This document shows positions 1 to 6,181 of a stretch of 6,266 bases of DNA, piece after piece; the stretch's first letter is position 1, and each line of letters starts with the position of its first letter. Under the pieces are notes generated by a model that saw nothing but the letters and a program-made list of their open reading frames with translations, was not told where the DNA came from and ran no database searches. The position numbers and the translations under genes are program-made. Source of the DNA: Treponema sp. (GTDB lineage: Bacteria; Spirochaetota; Spirochaetia; Treponematales; Breznakiellaceae); the NCBI GenBank assembly GCA_031273835.1, contig JAISRD010000265.1:1-6266 (forward strand), read 5' to 3'.

Positions 1-584
1 GCGGAAGTCCCTATGGCATGGCCGGAGGCGCCCATGGCAAGCCCCGCCGCCACGGGGTCCTTTAGTTTAAGGGTCTTGATAAAAAAGGGCCCCGCCGCGG
101 CGCAGAACATCCCCGTCAGTATCACCGCCGAAACCGTAAGCCCCCCAAGGCCGCCGTGGTTTTCCGACAATTCCAGGGCGATGGCGGCCGTTACCGATTT
201 GGGGAGCAGGGAAGCGCCTACGGTCTTATCAATCCCGAAGGCGCGGCAGAGCAGTGAAACGGAAAGGAGGGAGGCGGCGGAACCGGCGATACAGCCCGCG
301 ATGATGGAAATGACATTGGCCTTGAGGACCGCCCGCCGGCGGTATATCTTCACGGCCAGTATGGTGGTGGCGGGGACTATGAAGAGGAGGATCATGTTTC
401 CCCCCTTGAGGTACTGTTCCATGGTGAGGGGGGTAAAATGCAGAACCAGGATCAGCAGCACATTGGCGGTGAACAGGGGACTCGGCGCAAAGCGGGGCAA
501 CCGCCTCTTAAGCAAAACCCCCGCGGCAAAACAGGCTATCGAAAGGATAATTCCGAAGACCGGAAGGGACAGTATCTGTTCCAT
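1..584 (-). CDS. lrgB: LrgB/CidB-family membrane protein, 3' end outside window
   Basis: Integral membrane protein of the LrgB/CidB family, the partner of LrgA/CidA. Family members have been linked to control of murein hydrolase activity and cell lysis, and in Bacillus and plastid relatives to pyruvate or glycolate/glycerate transport. The visible 194 residues start MEQILSLPVF and carry several hydrophobic segments (about 5-25, 40-52, 63-79, 90-112 and 147-170). The family signature PKSVTAAIA lies at 128-136 (commonly PKSVTTPIA), and a second conserved stretch, GASGHAIGTS, ends the visible part (commonly GT-S-HGIGT-A). Full-length members have roughly 225-235 residues, so about 30-40 C-terminal residues lie beyond position 1. 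The ATG (584-582) shares its A with the lrgA stop in a TGATG overlap, which points to translational coupling. I see no frameshift or stop. Family assignment is firm; physiological role is open. Confidence 0.93.
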   Translation of the reverse strand, partial: MEQILSLPVFGIILSIACFAAGVLLKRRLPRFAPSPLFTANVLLILVLHFTPLTMEQYLKGGNMILLFIVPATTILAVKIYRRRAVLKANVISIIAGCIAGSAASLLSVSLLCRAFGIDKTVGASLLPKSVTAAIALELSENHGGLGGLTVSAVILTGMFCAAAGPFFIKTLKLKDPVAAGLAMGASGHAIGTS

Positions 585-937
585 CAGCGTTTCCCCAGGA
601 TCCTTCTCAGGAGCCGCACGGTCCCATAGCTTACGAAAAAGGTGACGGCCGAACTTATGACGATAATAGCGAGGAGTTTTACCACGGCGCCCCGAATGAG
701 GGCGGCGTTTTCCAGCACCGTGGCCGCCGCGGGAAGGAAAAAGAACGCCATATTGGCGCTGAGGTACTCCCCGGTTTTTCCCAGATCCTCGGGTTTAAGC
801 GCCTTGAAACCCAGGGCGGCCAGCATGAGCATAAGCCCCCAAACGCTGGCCGGCATGCCCAGCGGGAGGAGGCGCGAAAGGAATTCCCCGGCAAAGCCGA
901 AGGCAAGTATGATCCCCAGGGGCCGCAATACGTCCAT
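584..937 (-). CDS. lrgA: LrgA/CidA-family holin-like membrane protein
   Basis: Small membrane protein of 117 residues, typical in size for the LrgA/CidA family. It is expected to act with LrgB in the cytoplasmic membrane, either in lysis control (holin/antiholin model) or in organic-acid transport (pyruvate in the Bacillus PftAB system). Four hydrophobic segments are visible at about 4-22, 29-44, 61-78 and 84-107. The LGMPASVWGLML stretch (26-37) matches the family's PGSxxG loop region with Gly replaced by Ala after the Pro. FFFLPAAATV (65-74) matches the usual FVPxxVG segment. The end is basic (RLLRRILGKR), fitting a cytoplasmic C-terminus. I chose the ATG at 937 rather than the in-frame TTG one codon upstream because AAAGG at 949-945 lies 7 bases before the ATG. 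The gene follows the sugar kinase by 46 bp and overlaps lrgB by one base. Confidence 0.92.
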   Translation of the reverse strand: MDVLRPLGIILAFGFAGEFLSRLLPLGMPASVWGLMLMLAALGFKALKPEDLGKTGEYLSANMAFFFLPAAATVLENAALIRGAVVKLLAIIVISSAVTFFVSYGTVRLLRRILGKR

Positions 938-944
938 CAATCTA

Positions 945-949
945 CCTTT
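945..949 (-). promoter_or_regulatory. Ribosome binding site of lrgA
   Basis: AAAGG on the minus strand, followed by a 7-base spacer (TAGATTG) and ATG at 937-935. For the alternative TTG start at 940-938 the spacer would be only 4 bases, so this site favours the ATG. Confidence 0.6.
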
Positions 950-971
950 ATAACCGTACCTTTAAGCGCCC

Positions 972-987
972 TTAAGGCGCGCCTTAA
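972..987. repeat. 16-bp perfect palindrome over the sugar kinase stop codon
   Basis: TTAAGGCGCGCCTTAA is perfectly self-complementary. It includes the TAA stop of the sugar kinase gene (986-984) and lies in the 46-bp gap before lrgA. An overlapping alternative pairing exists: TTTAAG at 961-966 complements CTTAAA at 983-988, with CGC/GCG inside (967-969 with 979-981). No T-run follows on the minus strand, so this is not a standard intrinsic terminator. It could be an RNA stem that tunes lrgA expression relative to the kinase, a mRNA processing or stability element, or a dimeric protein-binding site. The palindrome is seen directly; any function is inferred. Confidence 0.6.
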
Positions 988-1865
988 AATACCTCGTCCG
1001 CCCGGGGAACCGACGCCATGGCCCCCGGCCTTGAGACGGCTATGGAAGCGGCCCTGGCGGCAAGGTCCAGGGCTTCCTGCGGGGTATAGCCCCTGGACCG
1101 GGCGGCAATAAAATAGCCTGAAAAGGTATCCCCAGCGCCGACGGTGTCCAGCACGGGGCTTTCCACAATGGGAGCCCCGGCCCGCTCCTTCCCGCGGGCA
1201 TAAAAGGCCCCCTCCGGCCCGGCGGTAAGTATGAACTCCGCGGCGGGAAAACGGGCGGCGAGCCTCTCAAGGATCGCCTGGAAGTCCCGGCAGGCGGGGA
1301 GGCCCGCCATGGCGGCCCCCTCGATTTCATTGACAAAAAAAACGTTAACCCGCTCCAGGGGCAGCGTTTCGATGTCCGGGTTATAGGGCGAAGGGTTTAA
1401 GCATATAACCATTTCCCGTTCCGCGGCGGCCCCGATAATTTCCCCCAGATGGACGATCTCATTCTGCAGCACGATGAGGTCCCCCTTTCCAAAGGACTCC
1501 AGGGTGCTGTCAATCTCCTCCAGGGTAATTTCCCCGTTTCCCCCTGAAAATAAAAAAATCGAATTCTGTTTGTTTTTATCAAGCTGAATGATCGCGTGCC
1601 CCGTGGGGCCCTCGTAGACCGCCACATGGCCGGTATTTACGCCGTAGGATCTGAGCAGTTCCAGGAGAAAATCCCCGTCCCGGCCGGCCTTTCCCGCCAT
1701 GTAGACCTCCAGCCCCGCCTTTGCCAGGGCCGCCGCCTGGTTGGCCCCCTTGCCTCCGGCGCTTTTTTCAAATTTCAGGGCGCTGATTGTTTCTCCCGGC
1801 AGAACAATGTGATCCACATGGTAATTCATGTCGATATTTATCGAACCGTATACAAGAACTTTCAT
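984..1865 (-). CDS. rbsK: Ribokinase / PfkB-family carbohydrate kinase
   Basis: Cytoplasmic ATP-dependent sugar kinase of 293 residues, slightly shorter than the roughly 305-310 of typical ribokinases. It probably converts D-ribose to ribose 5-phosphate, feeding the pentose phosphate pathway. Family landmarks are in order: SINID near the N-terminus (8-12), the first PfkB signature GGKGANQA (37-44), LNPSP (156-160), the metal-associated NEIE (179-182), TAGPEGA (214-220) and the second signature DTVGAGDTFSGYF (240-252) with catalytic-base Asp246 in GAGD. N-terminal N-x-D and GGKGAN are substrate-binding elements that match ribokinases better than fructokinases or adenosine kinases, but related pentose, nucleoside or deoxyribose kinases cannot be excluded. 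The ATG at 1865 has a GGGGA Shine-Dalgarno at close spacing. It follows the solute-binding protein gene by 12 bp, so the two are almost certainly co-transcribed. No usual ribose-transport genes (rbsABC, rbsD) are present in this window. Confidence 0.9.
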   Translation of the reverse strand: MKVLVYGSINIDMNYHVDHIVLPGETISALKFEKSAGGKGANQAAALAKAGLEVYMAGKAGRDGDFLLELLRSYGVNTGHVAVYEGPTGHAIIQLDKNKQNSIFLFSGGNGEITLEEIDSTLESFGKGDLIVLQNEIVHLGEIIGAAAEREMVICLNPSPYNPDIETLPLERVNVFFVNEIEGAAMAGLPACRDFQAILERLAARFPAAEFILTAGPEGAFYARGKERAGAPIVESPVLDTVGAGDTFSGYFIAARSRGYTPQEALDLAARAASIAVSRPGAMASVPRADEVF

Positions 1866-1877
1866 AGCTTCCCCATA

Positions 1878-3215
1878 TTATAGTTTTTCCCAGCGGCCCT
1901 GTATGGCCGCCGCCGTTTCCTCGGGGCTTTGAAACCCGTCGAACATACGCTTTACCTCTTCCCGGATAATGCCGTTCAATTCCAGGGAAAGCACCGGATT
2001 GACGCCGCCGTAACTTTCCCCCAGGAGTTCCCCCGCGTCGGACATATCCAGCGCCTTGGAATAGTAGGGATCGGCCTTGACCAGTTCCAGGTTCCGCTCC
2101 CCCGAGCCGGGAACCGCGAAGGCCGCCGCGGCGAGGGAACCTGACTTTTCCTTAAGAAACTCCGCGAAACCCGCGGCGGCCTCTTTTTTTTCCGCCCCTT
2201 CGGTTTTTTCATTGACCCCCAAAAACCAGCCGGACAAAACAAAATAGGGCTTTCCCACATACGTTTGGGGAACCGGCACGGTGGTGATATTGAAGCTGTC
2301 CCCCATTTTTTCCCGCAGTTCCTTTATTTCCGATATGGAACCTATCATCATCCCTATCTTTCCCTCGGCAAAAAGCTTCCGCCTGATTTTCTCGGTCATA
2401 AGAAAAGGCCGGGGATGGAGGCTTGTTTTAAGCTGATTGAGAAAGGCCAGGGTATCGACCACGGGTTTGGCGGTAAAGGTAAAGCGTTCCCCGGCTTCGG
2501 GATTCAGCCCCGAGGTCCAGATCCAGGAAAGCAGGTGCCTGCTGACGCTGTAGGGATCCTCTTCCGCCAGGGCAAAGGCGGCCCCGTGGCTGCCGTTTCC
2601 TGAGATACGCCGGGCATAGGACAGCATTTCTTCCCTGGTTTTCGGGGGCCTGTCAAAGCCGGAACTTTGCAGCAGATCGATGTTGTAAAAGAGGGGGTTT
2701 ATAAAGGTGATAAGCGGGCTTCCGGGGTCCTCCGCGCCGGACCGGGCAAGTATGCCCGCTTCTTCAAGGCCGTAGATCCAATGGGGCTCCAGGGCGAAAA
2801 TATCGGCCCCCGCCCCTTCGTCCCCGGCTTCGCTTTCTCCCGCCTCTATGGCGGCCAGTATTTCCCGGACCTCCCCCCGGCTCTTGTATTCCAGGCTTAT
2901 CCGCACCGAGGGGTTTTGCCCCTCATACTCGGCGATGAGCTTTTCCAGGGTTTCGGGGGCAAGATCCTCCTGCCACCACTGGACAAAGACCAGAGCGGTT
3001 TCCTGCCTGGCCCCCAGTTTGGGAAGATCCCTCCCCGAAAAGTGAAATACCAGCAGTCCCGCCGCCATAAGGGCCCCCCAGACCCACAGTAAAGTATCCG
3101 GGGAGCGGAAAAATACACGGAGGGTTTTTTTCACGGAGTTGAAAAAGCCCCTTCCGTTTTTTCCGGTTTTTTCAAAGAGCCCTTTGATTTTTTCTTTTAT
3201 CCTGTCTATTTCCAT
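1878..3215 (-). CDS. Family 1 extracellular solute-binding protein with uncleaved N-terminal membrane anchor
   Basis: A 445-residue protein of the SBP_bac_1 type (UgpB/MalE-like sugar-binding receptors). Family features: NPSVRISLEY (101-110) in the first lobe; ADIFALEPHWIYGLEEAGIL (137-156); FYNIDLLQSSGFDRPPKT (176-193), the typical FYNKDLF-GL-PPKTWDE region; LFAEGKIGMMIG (281-292), the typical F-GKAAM-G; and LSGWFLGVNE with a helix leading to FAEFL (327-354). The N-terminus is odd. About 40 basic, amphipathic cytoplasmic residues precede one transmembrane segment (about 41-59), and I find no cysteine in the whole protein, so it cannot be a lipoprotein. It looks like a type II membrane-anchored receptor with a periplasmic binding domain. 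A low-complexity acidic Gly/Glu insert lies at about 125-137. The ATG at 3215 has GAGG 5 bases upstream. It heads the leftward block ahead of the sugar kinase. No permease or ATPase gene is adjacent, so the ligand and the transport partner are unknown; a sensory role is possible. Confidence 0.85.
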   Translation of the reverse strand: MEIDRIKEKIKGLFEKTGKNGRGFFNSVKKTLRVFFRSPDTLLWVWGALMAAGLLVFHFSGRDLPKLGARQETALVFVQWWQEDLAPETLEKLIAEYEGQNPSVRISLEYKSRGEVREILAAIEAGESEAGDEGAGADIFALEPHWIYGLEEAGILARSGAEDPGSPLITFINPLFYNIDLLQSSGFDRPPKTREEMLSYARRISGNGSHGAAFALAEEDPYSVSRHLLSWIWTSGLNPEAGERFTFTAKPVVDTLAFLNQLKTSLHPRPFLMTEKIRRKLFAEGKIGMMIGSISEIKELREKMGDSFNITTVPVPQTYVGKPYFVLSGWFLGVNEKTEGAEKKEAAAGFAEFLKEKSGSLAAAAFAVPGSGERNLELVKADPYYSKALDMSDAGELLGESYGGVNPVLSLELNGIIREEVKRMFDGFQSPEETAAAIQGRWEKL

Positions 3216-3222
3216 TGCAACC

Positions 3223-3251
3223 TCGACGTATAGGGCTTTTTAAGGTACATT
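3223..3251 (+). promoter_or_regulatory. Candidate promoter of the TPR/zinc-ribbon gene, possibly leaderless
   Basis: TCGACG (3223-3228, four of six matches to TTGACA), a 17-base spacer, and TACATT (3246-3251, resembling TATAAT). The expected start of transcription falls at about 3258, which is the A of the ATG. The only Shine-Dalgarno-like run is AAGG at 3242-3245, 12 bases from the ATG and farther than usual, which fits either a leaderless message or a weak start. The -10 overlaps the opposing -10 by three bases. Inference from motif spacing only. Confidence 0.3.
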
Positions 3252-3254
3252 GTA
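3249..3254 (-). promoter_or_regulatory. Candidate -10 box of the leftward operon
   Basis: TACAAT on the minus strand, one mismatch from TATAAT. It predicts a transcript start near 3242 and a 5' leader of about 27 bases before the solute-binding protein ATG at 3215. The position of a -35 box (3277-3272) holds only TTTTTT, a poor match, so the promoter is weak or activator-dependent if real. Confidence 0.35.
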
Positions 3255-3257
3255 GCT

Positions 3258-5975
3258 ATGTTCGGTTTCATAAAAAAGCTCTTCGGATTTCATAAGCCCC
3301 CCGCGGAAGAATTCGATCCCAACGCCCTTAGGGAAGAGCAGTGGACCGCCGATTTCAAGGCGGGAGGCGCTGAAAAGATCCGCTTTACCATTACATCAGA
3401 AAAATCCTATATTGCCAATCTCCGGACCGGGGAGGCGGGAACTTCCCTGGTTCTGACCCTGCTTAAACCGAACTGTATGGTCTGGACCGAGGATTCCCTG
3501 TTCCGTTACTACGATCTTGCCTTCAGGGGCCGCGTACGGTTGGACGCCCGAGGGGGCTATGCCGCCGCGGGCTTTATGTTCCGCATGGTGGACGACGGTT
3601 CCTATTACCTGGCGCTGGTTTCCAACAGGGGCTATTTCAGGCTCGATCTGGTCCGCAATTATACGCCCCTGGCCCTGGCCGGGTGGACCGAAGCCCCCGG
3701 CCTCCTCCGGGCGGAGAACGCGGAGGACGCTCCGCCGGTTATAGAATACGATCTGGAACTGATAAACTACGGCGAGAAGATACTGCTTTTGATAAACGGC
3801 CTCTGGGCGGCGGAAATAAACGATTCCTCCCTTTCCGCCGGGAGGATAAGCTTTTGCGCCGTCAATTACCACGCCGCGGAGGGCCCGGATGCTTCAAGGA
3901 GACCCGTTTCTCCGGATGATCCCGCCCCGTCCGGGGGCGCGGTCAGCGAGGCGGCCCTGCTTGAGTTTTCCCTTGATTCCCGCATCGCCGAAGTGGAGTC
4001 CCGCTATAACGGGCTCGCCGGGACCGCCCGGAGCGAAGAGAGGATACGTCTGGCGGAAACCTTTACCGCCCTGGGTCAGGCAAACCCCGCCCTGGTCCAG
4101 CTGCGCAGGGCCTGGGAAACCGGAGGCCCGAAGCGGAAAAAGGAACTCCTTTTGGGGGCGAAGCTTGCCATGGCCCTGGAACGGTGGGACGAGGCCGGGG
4201 AATACATAGACGCCTGCCTCGCCGGGGAGGACCGGGACGCTTCGGAGGAAGACGCCGGCCATATCAGGAACGCCGGAAACCACAAGGCCGCCCTGCTTTA
4301 TTCCACGGGAAGATACGGGGAGCTTATCTCCTGGGCCGCCTCCCGCCCCGACTCCGGCTATGCCGATCCGGCATCCCTGTACAATCTGCTGGGCCACGCC
4401 TTTTTCCACACCGGGGATTACGAAAAGGCCGCCGCCGCCTACGACAGGGCCTTCGCCCTGGACGGCAGTAAGGGGCTTGCCGCCCGGAACGCCGCCGCCG
4501 CCTATGAACTCCTGGGGGCCGGCGAAAAGGCCCTGGACAGGTACTTTAAGGCGGGGAAGGTATTTCTCTCCCAGGACCAGTATCAGGACTTAGGGCTCCT
4601 TATCCCCAAGTTCAGGCTCTTGGGCATAACGGGAACGGGGAAGGCCCCGGCGCCGGGGGCCGCGGGCGTCCCCCTTTGGGAAATACACGCCCTTATCGGC
4701 AAATGGGCCTTCGGCGTTGAAGACTGGGCCCTGGCGGAACAGGAACTGAAAAGGGCCGAGGAAATCCGCGCGGCCTTAAAGGCGGCCCGGGGGGCGGAGG
4801 CCGGGACGGACCCGGACCCGGCGCTGTACTACCTCCAGGGCCTGCTCCTCATACGCGGGGGAAAAAGAAAGCGGGCCCTCTCCCTCCTTGAGCTGGCGGT
4901 GAAATACGCCCCCGATTACCCCCTGTTCCGCTTCCGCCTGGCGGAAAACCGTTTCCTCCTCAATCAAAAACCCGATGATCCCGCCCTGCGCTCCGATCTG
5001 GAAGCGGCCCTGAGGGTCAAAAAAGAGGAAGAACCGGAAACCTTCGGCTGGGTCAACAACTTCGCCGCCCACATCGCCCTCAGCAGGGGAGAGGCGGACA
5101 GGGCCGCCGCCTATCTGGAGAACGCCGCGGCGGTACTGGGGGACCTTCCGGAGGTCCGGGTCAACAGGGCCGTTTCGCTGTACTTGGGCGGCGCTTTGAA
5201 CAGGGCCCTGGAGATCCTTGAATCAAGACCGGAGGACGACCCGGAGGGGATCATGGCCAACTGCGCTGGGAATCTTTTGGTACGGGCGGGCCGCTTTGAG
5301 GAGGCCGGCGTCCATTACCAGCGGGCCCTGGCCGCCGCGCCGGGAAACAGCCAGTACCGGCATAACCGGGCGTCCTGTTTAATAGAGCTGGCCCGCTACG
5401 GAGAGGCCGACGACGTACTGACCGGCGGCGGCGAAGTAACGCCGGACCTTCTGGAACGCATCGCCTTTGTGGCGGAAAAAAAGGGTGAGTATAAGAGGGC
5501 CGAAGCCGCGGTGCGGGAAGCGCTTAAAACGGACCCGGATCACGTTCCCTCTTTGTTCCACCTGGGGTGGAACTGCGCCTCCTCGGGCCGCTGGGATGAG
5601 CTGGGCCCCCTGCTGGAGCGTCTTGAGAGGCTTGACTTAAGCGGGGAAAACGCCAAAAGACGGGATGAACTTGCGGCCCGCCGGGAAGAAGCCCTGTTCC
5701 GCAGGGTAAACTGCGCCTCCTGTGGGCGGGAGTGGGTCGTTTCCCGCGATCCCCCGCCGGTCCCGGCCCTGAAACTCTACGCCATGCCCCCGGACGACAT
5801 GCCCGCCGGCACCTGCCCCGGCTGCGGAAAATCCTATTGCGTGGGCTGCTGCAAGAACTCCCTCGATGAAACGGGCCGCTTTATCTGCCCCGGCTGCGGA
5901 AAGACCCTTAAACTCAGCGACGGGGGCCTTAAAGAAATCGTCCGGATATGGGCCGATGAGAACATCAAGCCCTAA
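3258..5975 (+). CDS. Beta-sandwich / TPR solenoid / zinc-ribbon protein of unknown function
   Basis: A 905-residue protein whose function I do not recognise. Residues 1-13 (MFGFIKKLFGFHK) form a short hydrophobic-basic stretch that could be an amphipathic membrane-touching helix; there is no cleavable signal peptide. Residues about 28-205 look like a concanavalin-like or DUF1080-type beta-sandwich (GFMFRMVDDGSYYLALVSN at 105-123, YDLELINYGEKILLLINGLW at 164-183, then AGRISFCAVNY at 194-204). A Pro/Ser-rich linker (208-229) follows. From about 262 to 792 there are roughly ten or more TPR-like helix pairs, the clearest at 372-405, 521-553, 661-695, 728-760 and 762-790. The C-terminus (816-886) has nine cysteines: CASC 819/822, CPGC 853/856, CVGCC 861/864/865 and CPGC 877/880, enough to bind two zinc ions. 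The free-thiol ligands suggest a cytoplasmic protein, most likely a scaffold for protein contacts. Start is the only ATG available after an in-frame stop at 3231. No frameshift is seen. Confidence 0.85.
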   Translation: MFGFIKKLFGFHKPPAEEFDPNALREEQWTADFKAGGAEKIRFTITSEKSYIANLRTGEAGTSLVLTLLKPNCMVWTEDSLFRYYDLAFRGRVRLDARGGYAAAGFMFRMVDDGSYYLALVSNRGYFRLDLVRNYTPLALAGWTEAPGLLRAENAEDAPPVIEYDLELINYGEKILLLINGLWAAEINDSSLSAGRISFCAVNYHAAEGPDASRRPVSPDDPAPSGGAVSEAALLEFSLDSRIAEVESRYNGLAGTARSEERIRLAETFTALGQANPALVQLRRAWETGGPKRKKELLLGAKLAMALERWDEAGEYIDACLAGEDRDASEEDAGHIRNAGNHKAALLYSTGRYGELISWAASRPDSGYADPASLYNLLGHAFFHTGDYEKAAAAYDRAFALDGSKGLAARNAAAAYELLGAGEKALDRYFKAGKVFLSQDQYQDLGLLIPKFRLLGITGTGKAPAPGAAGVPLWEIHALIGKWAFGVEDWALAEQELKRAEEIRAALKAARGAEAGTDPDPALYYLQGLLLIRGGKRKRALSLLELAVKYAPDYPLFRFRLAENRFLLNQKPDDPALRSDLEAALRVKKEEEPETFGWVNNFAAHIALSRGEADRAAAYLENAAAVLGDLPEVRVNRAVSLYLGGALNRALEILESRPEDDPEGIMANCAGNLLVRAGRFEEAGVHYQRALAAAPGNSQYRHNRASCLIELARYGEADDVLTGGGEVTPDLLERIAFVAEKKGEYKRAEAAVREALKTDPDHVPSLFHLGWNCASSGRWDELGPLLERLERLDLSGENAKRRDELAARREEALFRRVNCASCGREWVVSRDPPPVPALKLYAMPPDDMPAGTCPGCGKSYCVGCCKNSLDETGRFICPGCGKTLKLSDGGLKEIVRIWADENIKP

Positions 5976-5980
5976 GTTTG

Positions 5981-6101
5981 GATAAAAGCCCCGGCCAGAG
6001 TGAAAAAAGCCCGGGCCTGAACGAAAAGAACCCGGGCCTAAATGAAAAAAGCCCCGGCCTGAATAGAAAAAGCCCGGGCCCGAATAAAAAAAGCCGCGGC
6101 C
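5981..6101. repeat. Six tandem copies of a 21-bp unit with phased A-tracts
   Basis: Starts six bases after the TPR gene stop. Each unit is an A-rich run (4-7 A) followed by a 9-base GC core and a TGAAT-like tail. The cores begin exactly 21 bases apart at 5988, 6009, 6030, 6051, 6072 and 6093, and read GCCCCGGCC, GCCCGGGCC, ACCCGGGCC, GCCCCGGCC, GCCCGGGCC and GCCGCGGCC. The cores are palindromic or nearly so, while the flanks drift, as expected of an aged tandem duplication with selection or conversion on the core. A 21-bp period equals two turns of B-DNA, so all A-tracts lie on the same helical face. Plus-strand stops (TGA 6018, TAA 6039, TGA 6060) recur in the TPR frame. Confidence 0.85.
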
Positions 6102-6143
6102 CCGGCGATAAAAGCTCAAGCTTCTACCCCAAAGGCCGCGGCT
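6086..6143 (-). terminator. Terminator-like inverted repeat downstream of the chemotaxis receptor gene
   Basis: On the minus strand AGCCGCGGCC (6143-6134) is a perfect 10-bp complement of GGCCGCGGCT (6101-6092), followed at once by six T (6091-6086). Stem plus T-run is the layout of an intrinsic terminator for the receptor gene read from the right. The 32-base loop is longer than usual, although it contains a small inner inverted pair (AAGCT/AGCTT at 6112-6123). The left arm is also the last 21-bp repeat unit, so the terminator and the tandem array are fused. Confidence 0.5.
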
Positions 6144-6149
6144 GATGAG

Positions 6150-6172
6150 GGACCCGGCGCCCCGCCGGGTCC
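6150..6172. terminator. GC-rich hairpin between the convergent genes
   Basis: GGACCCGGCG (6150-6159) and CGCCGGGTCC (6163-6172) form a perfect 10-bp stem with a 3-base loop CCC. On the plus strand it is followed by only TTT, so it would be a weak terminator for the TPR gene transcript. On the minus strand no T-run follows, but it lies 10 bases after the receptor stop codon, where it could protect the mRNA 3' end or act with the next inverted repeat. Confidence 0.5.
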
Positions 6173-6181
6173 TTTACCGGG

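Noticed and set aside
13..645. Long plus-strand open frame opposite lrgB
   Set aside because: It is antisense to a clear LrgB coding frame with family motifs, has basic low-complexity composition and no recognisable domain.
938..940. TTG start of lrgA one codon upstream
   Set aside because: The Shine-Dalgarno spacing of 4 bases is too short; the adjacent ATG has a normal 7-base spacing.
972..987. Intrinsic terminator between the kinase and lrgA
   Set aside because: No T-run follows the palindrome on the minus strand, and the gap is too short to hold a convincing new promoter for lrgA.
1878..3215. Lipoprotein annotation of the solute-binding protein
   Set aside because: No cysteine was found in the translated protein, so no lipobox is possible.
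3396..4409. Minus-strand open frames inside the TPR gene
   Set aside because: They are shadows caused by GC-rich codon use; the plus-strand frame is continuous and shows domain structure.
5981..6101. CRISPR array
   Set aside because: The 21-bp units are contiguous with no unique spacers, and no cas gene is present.
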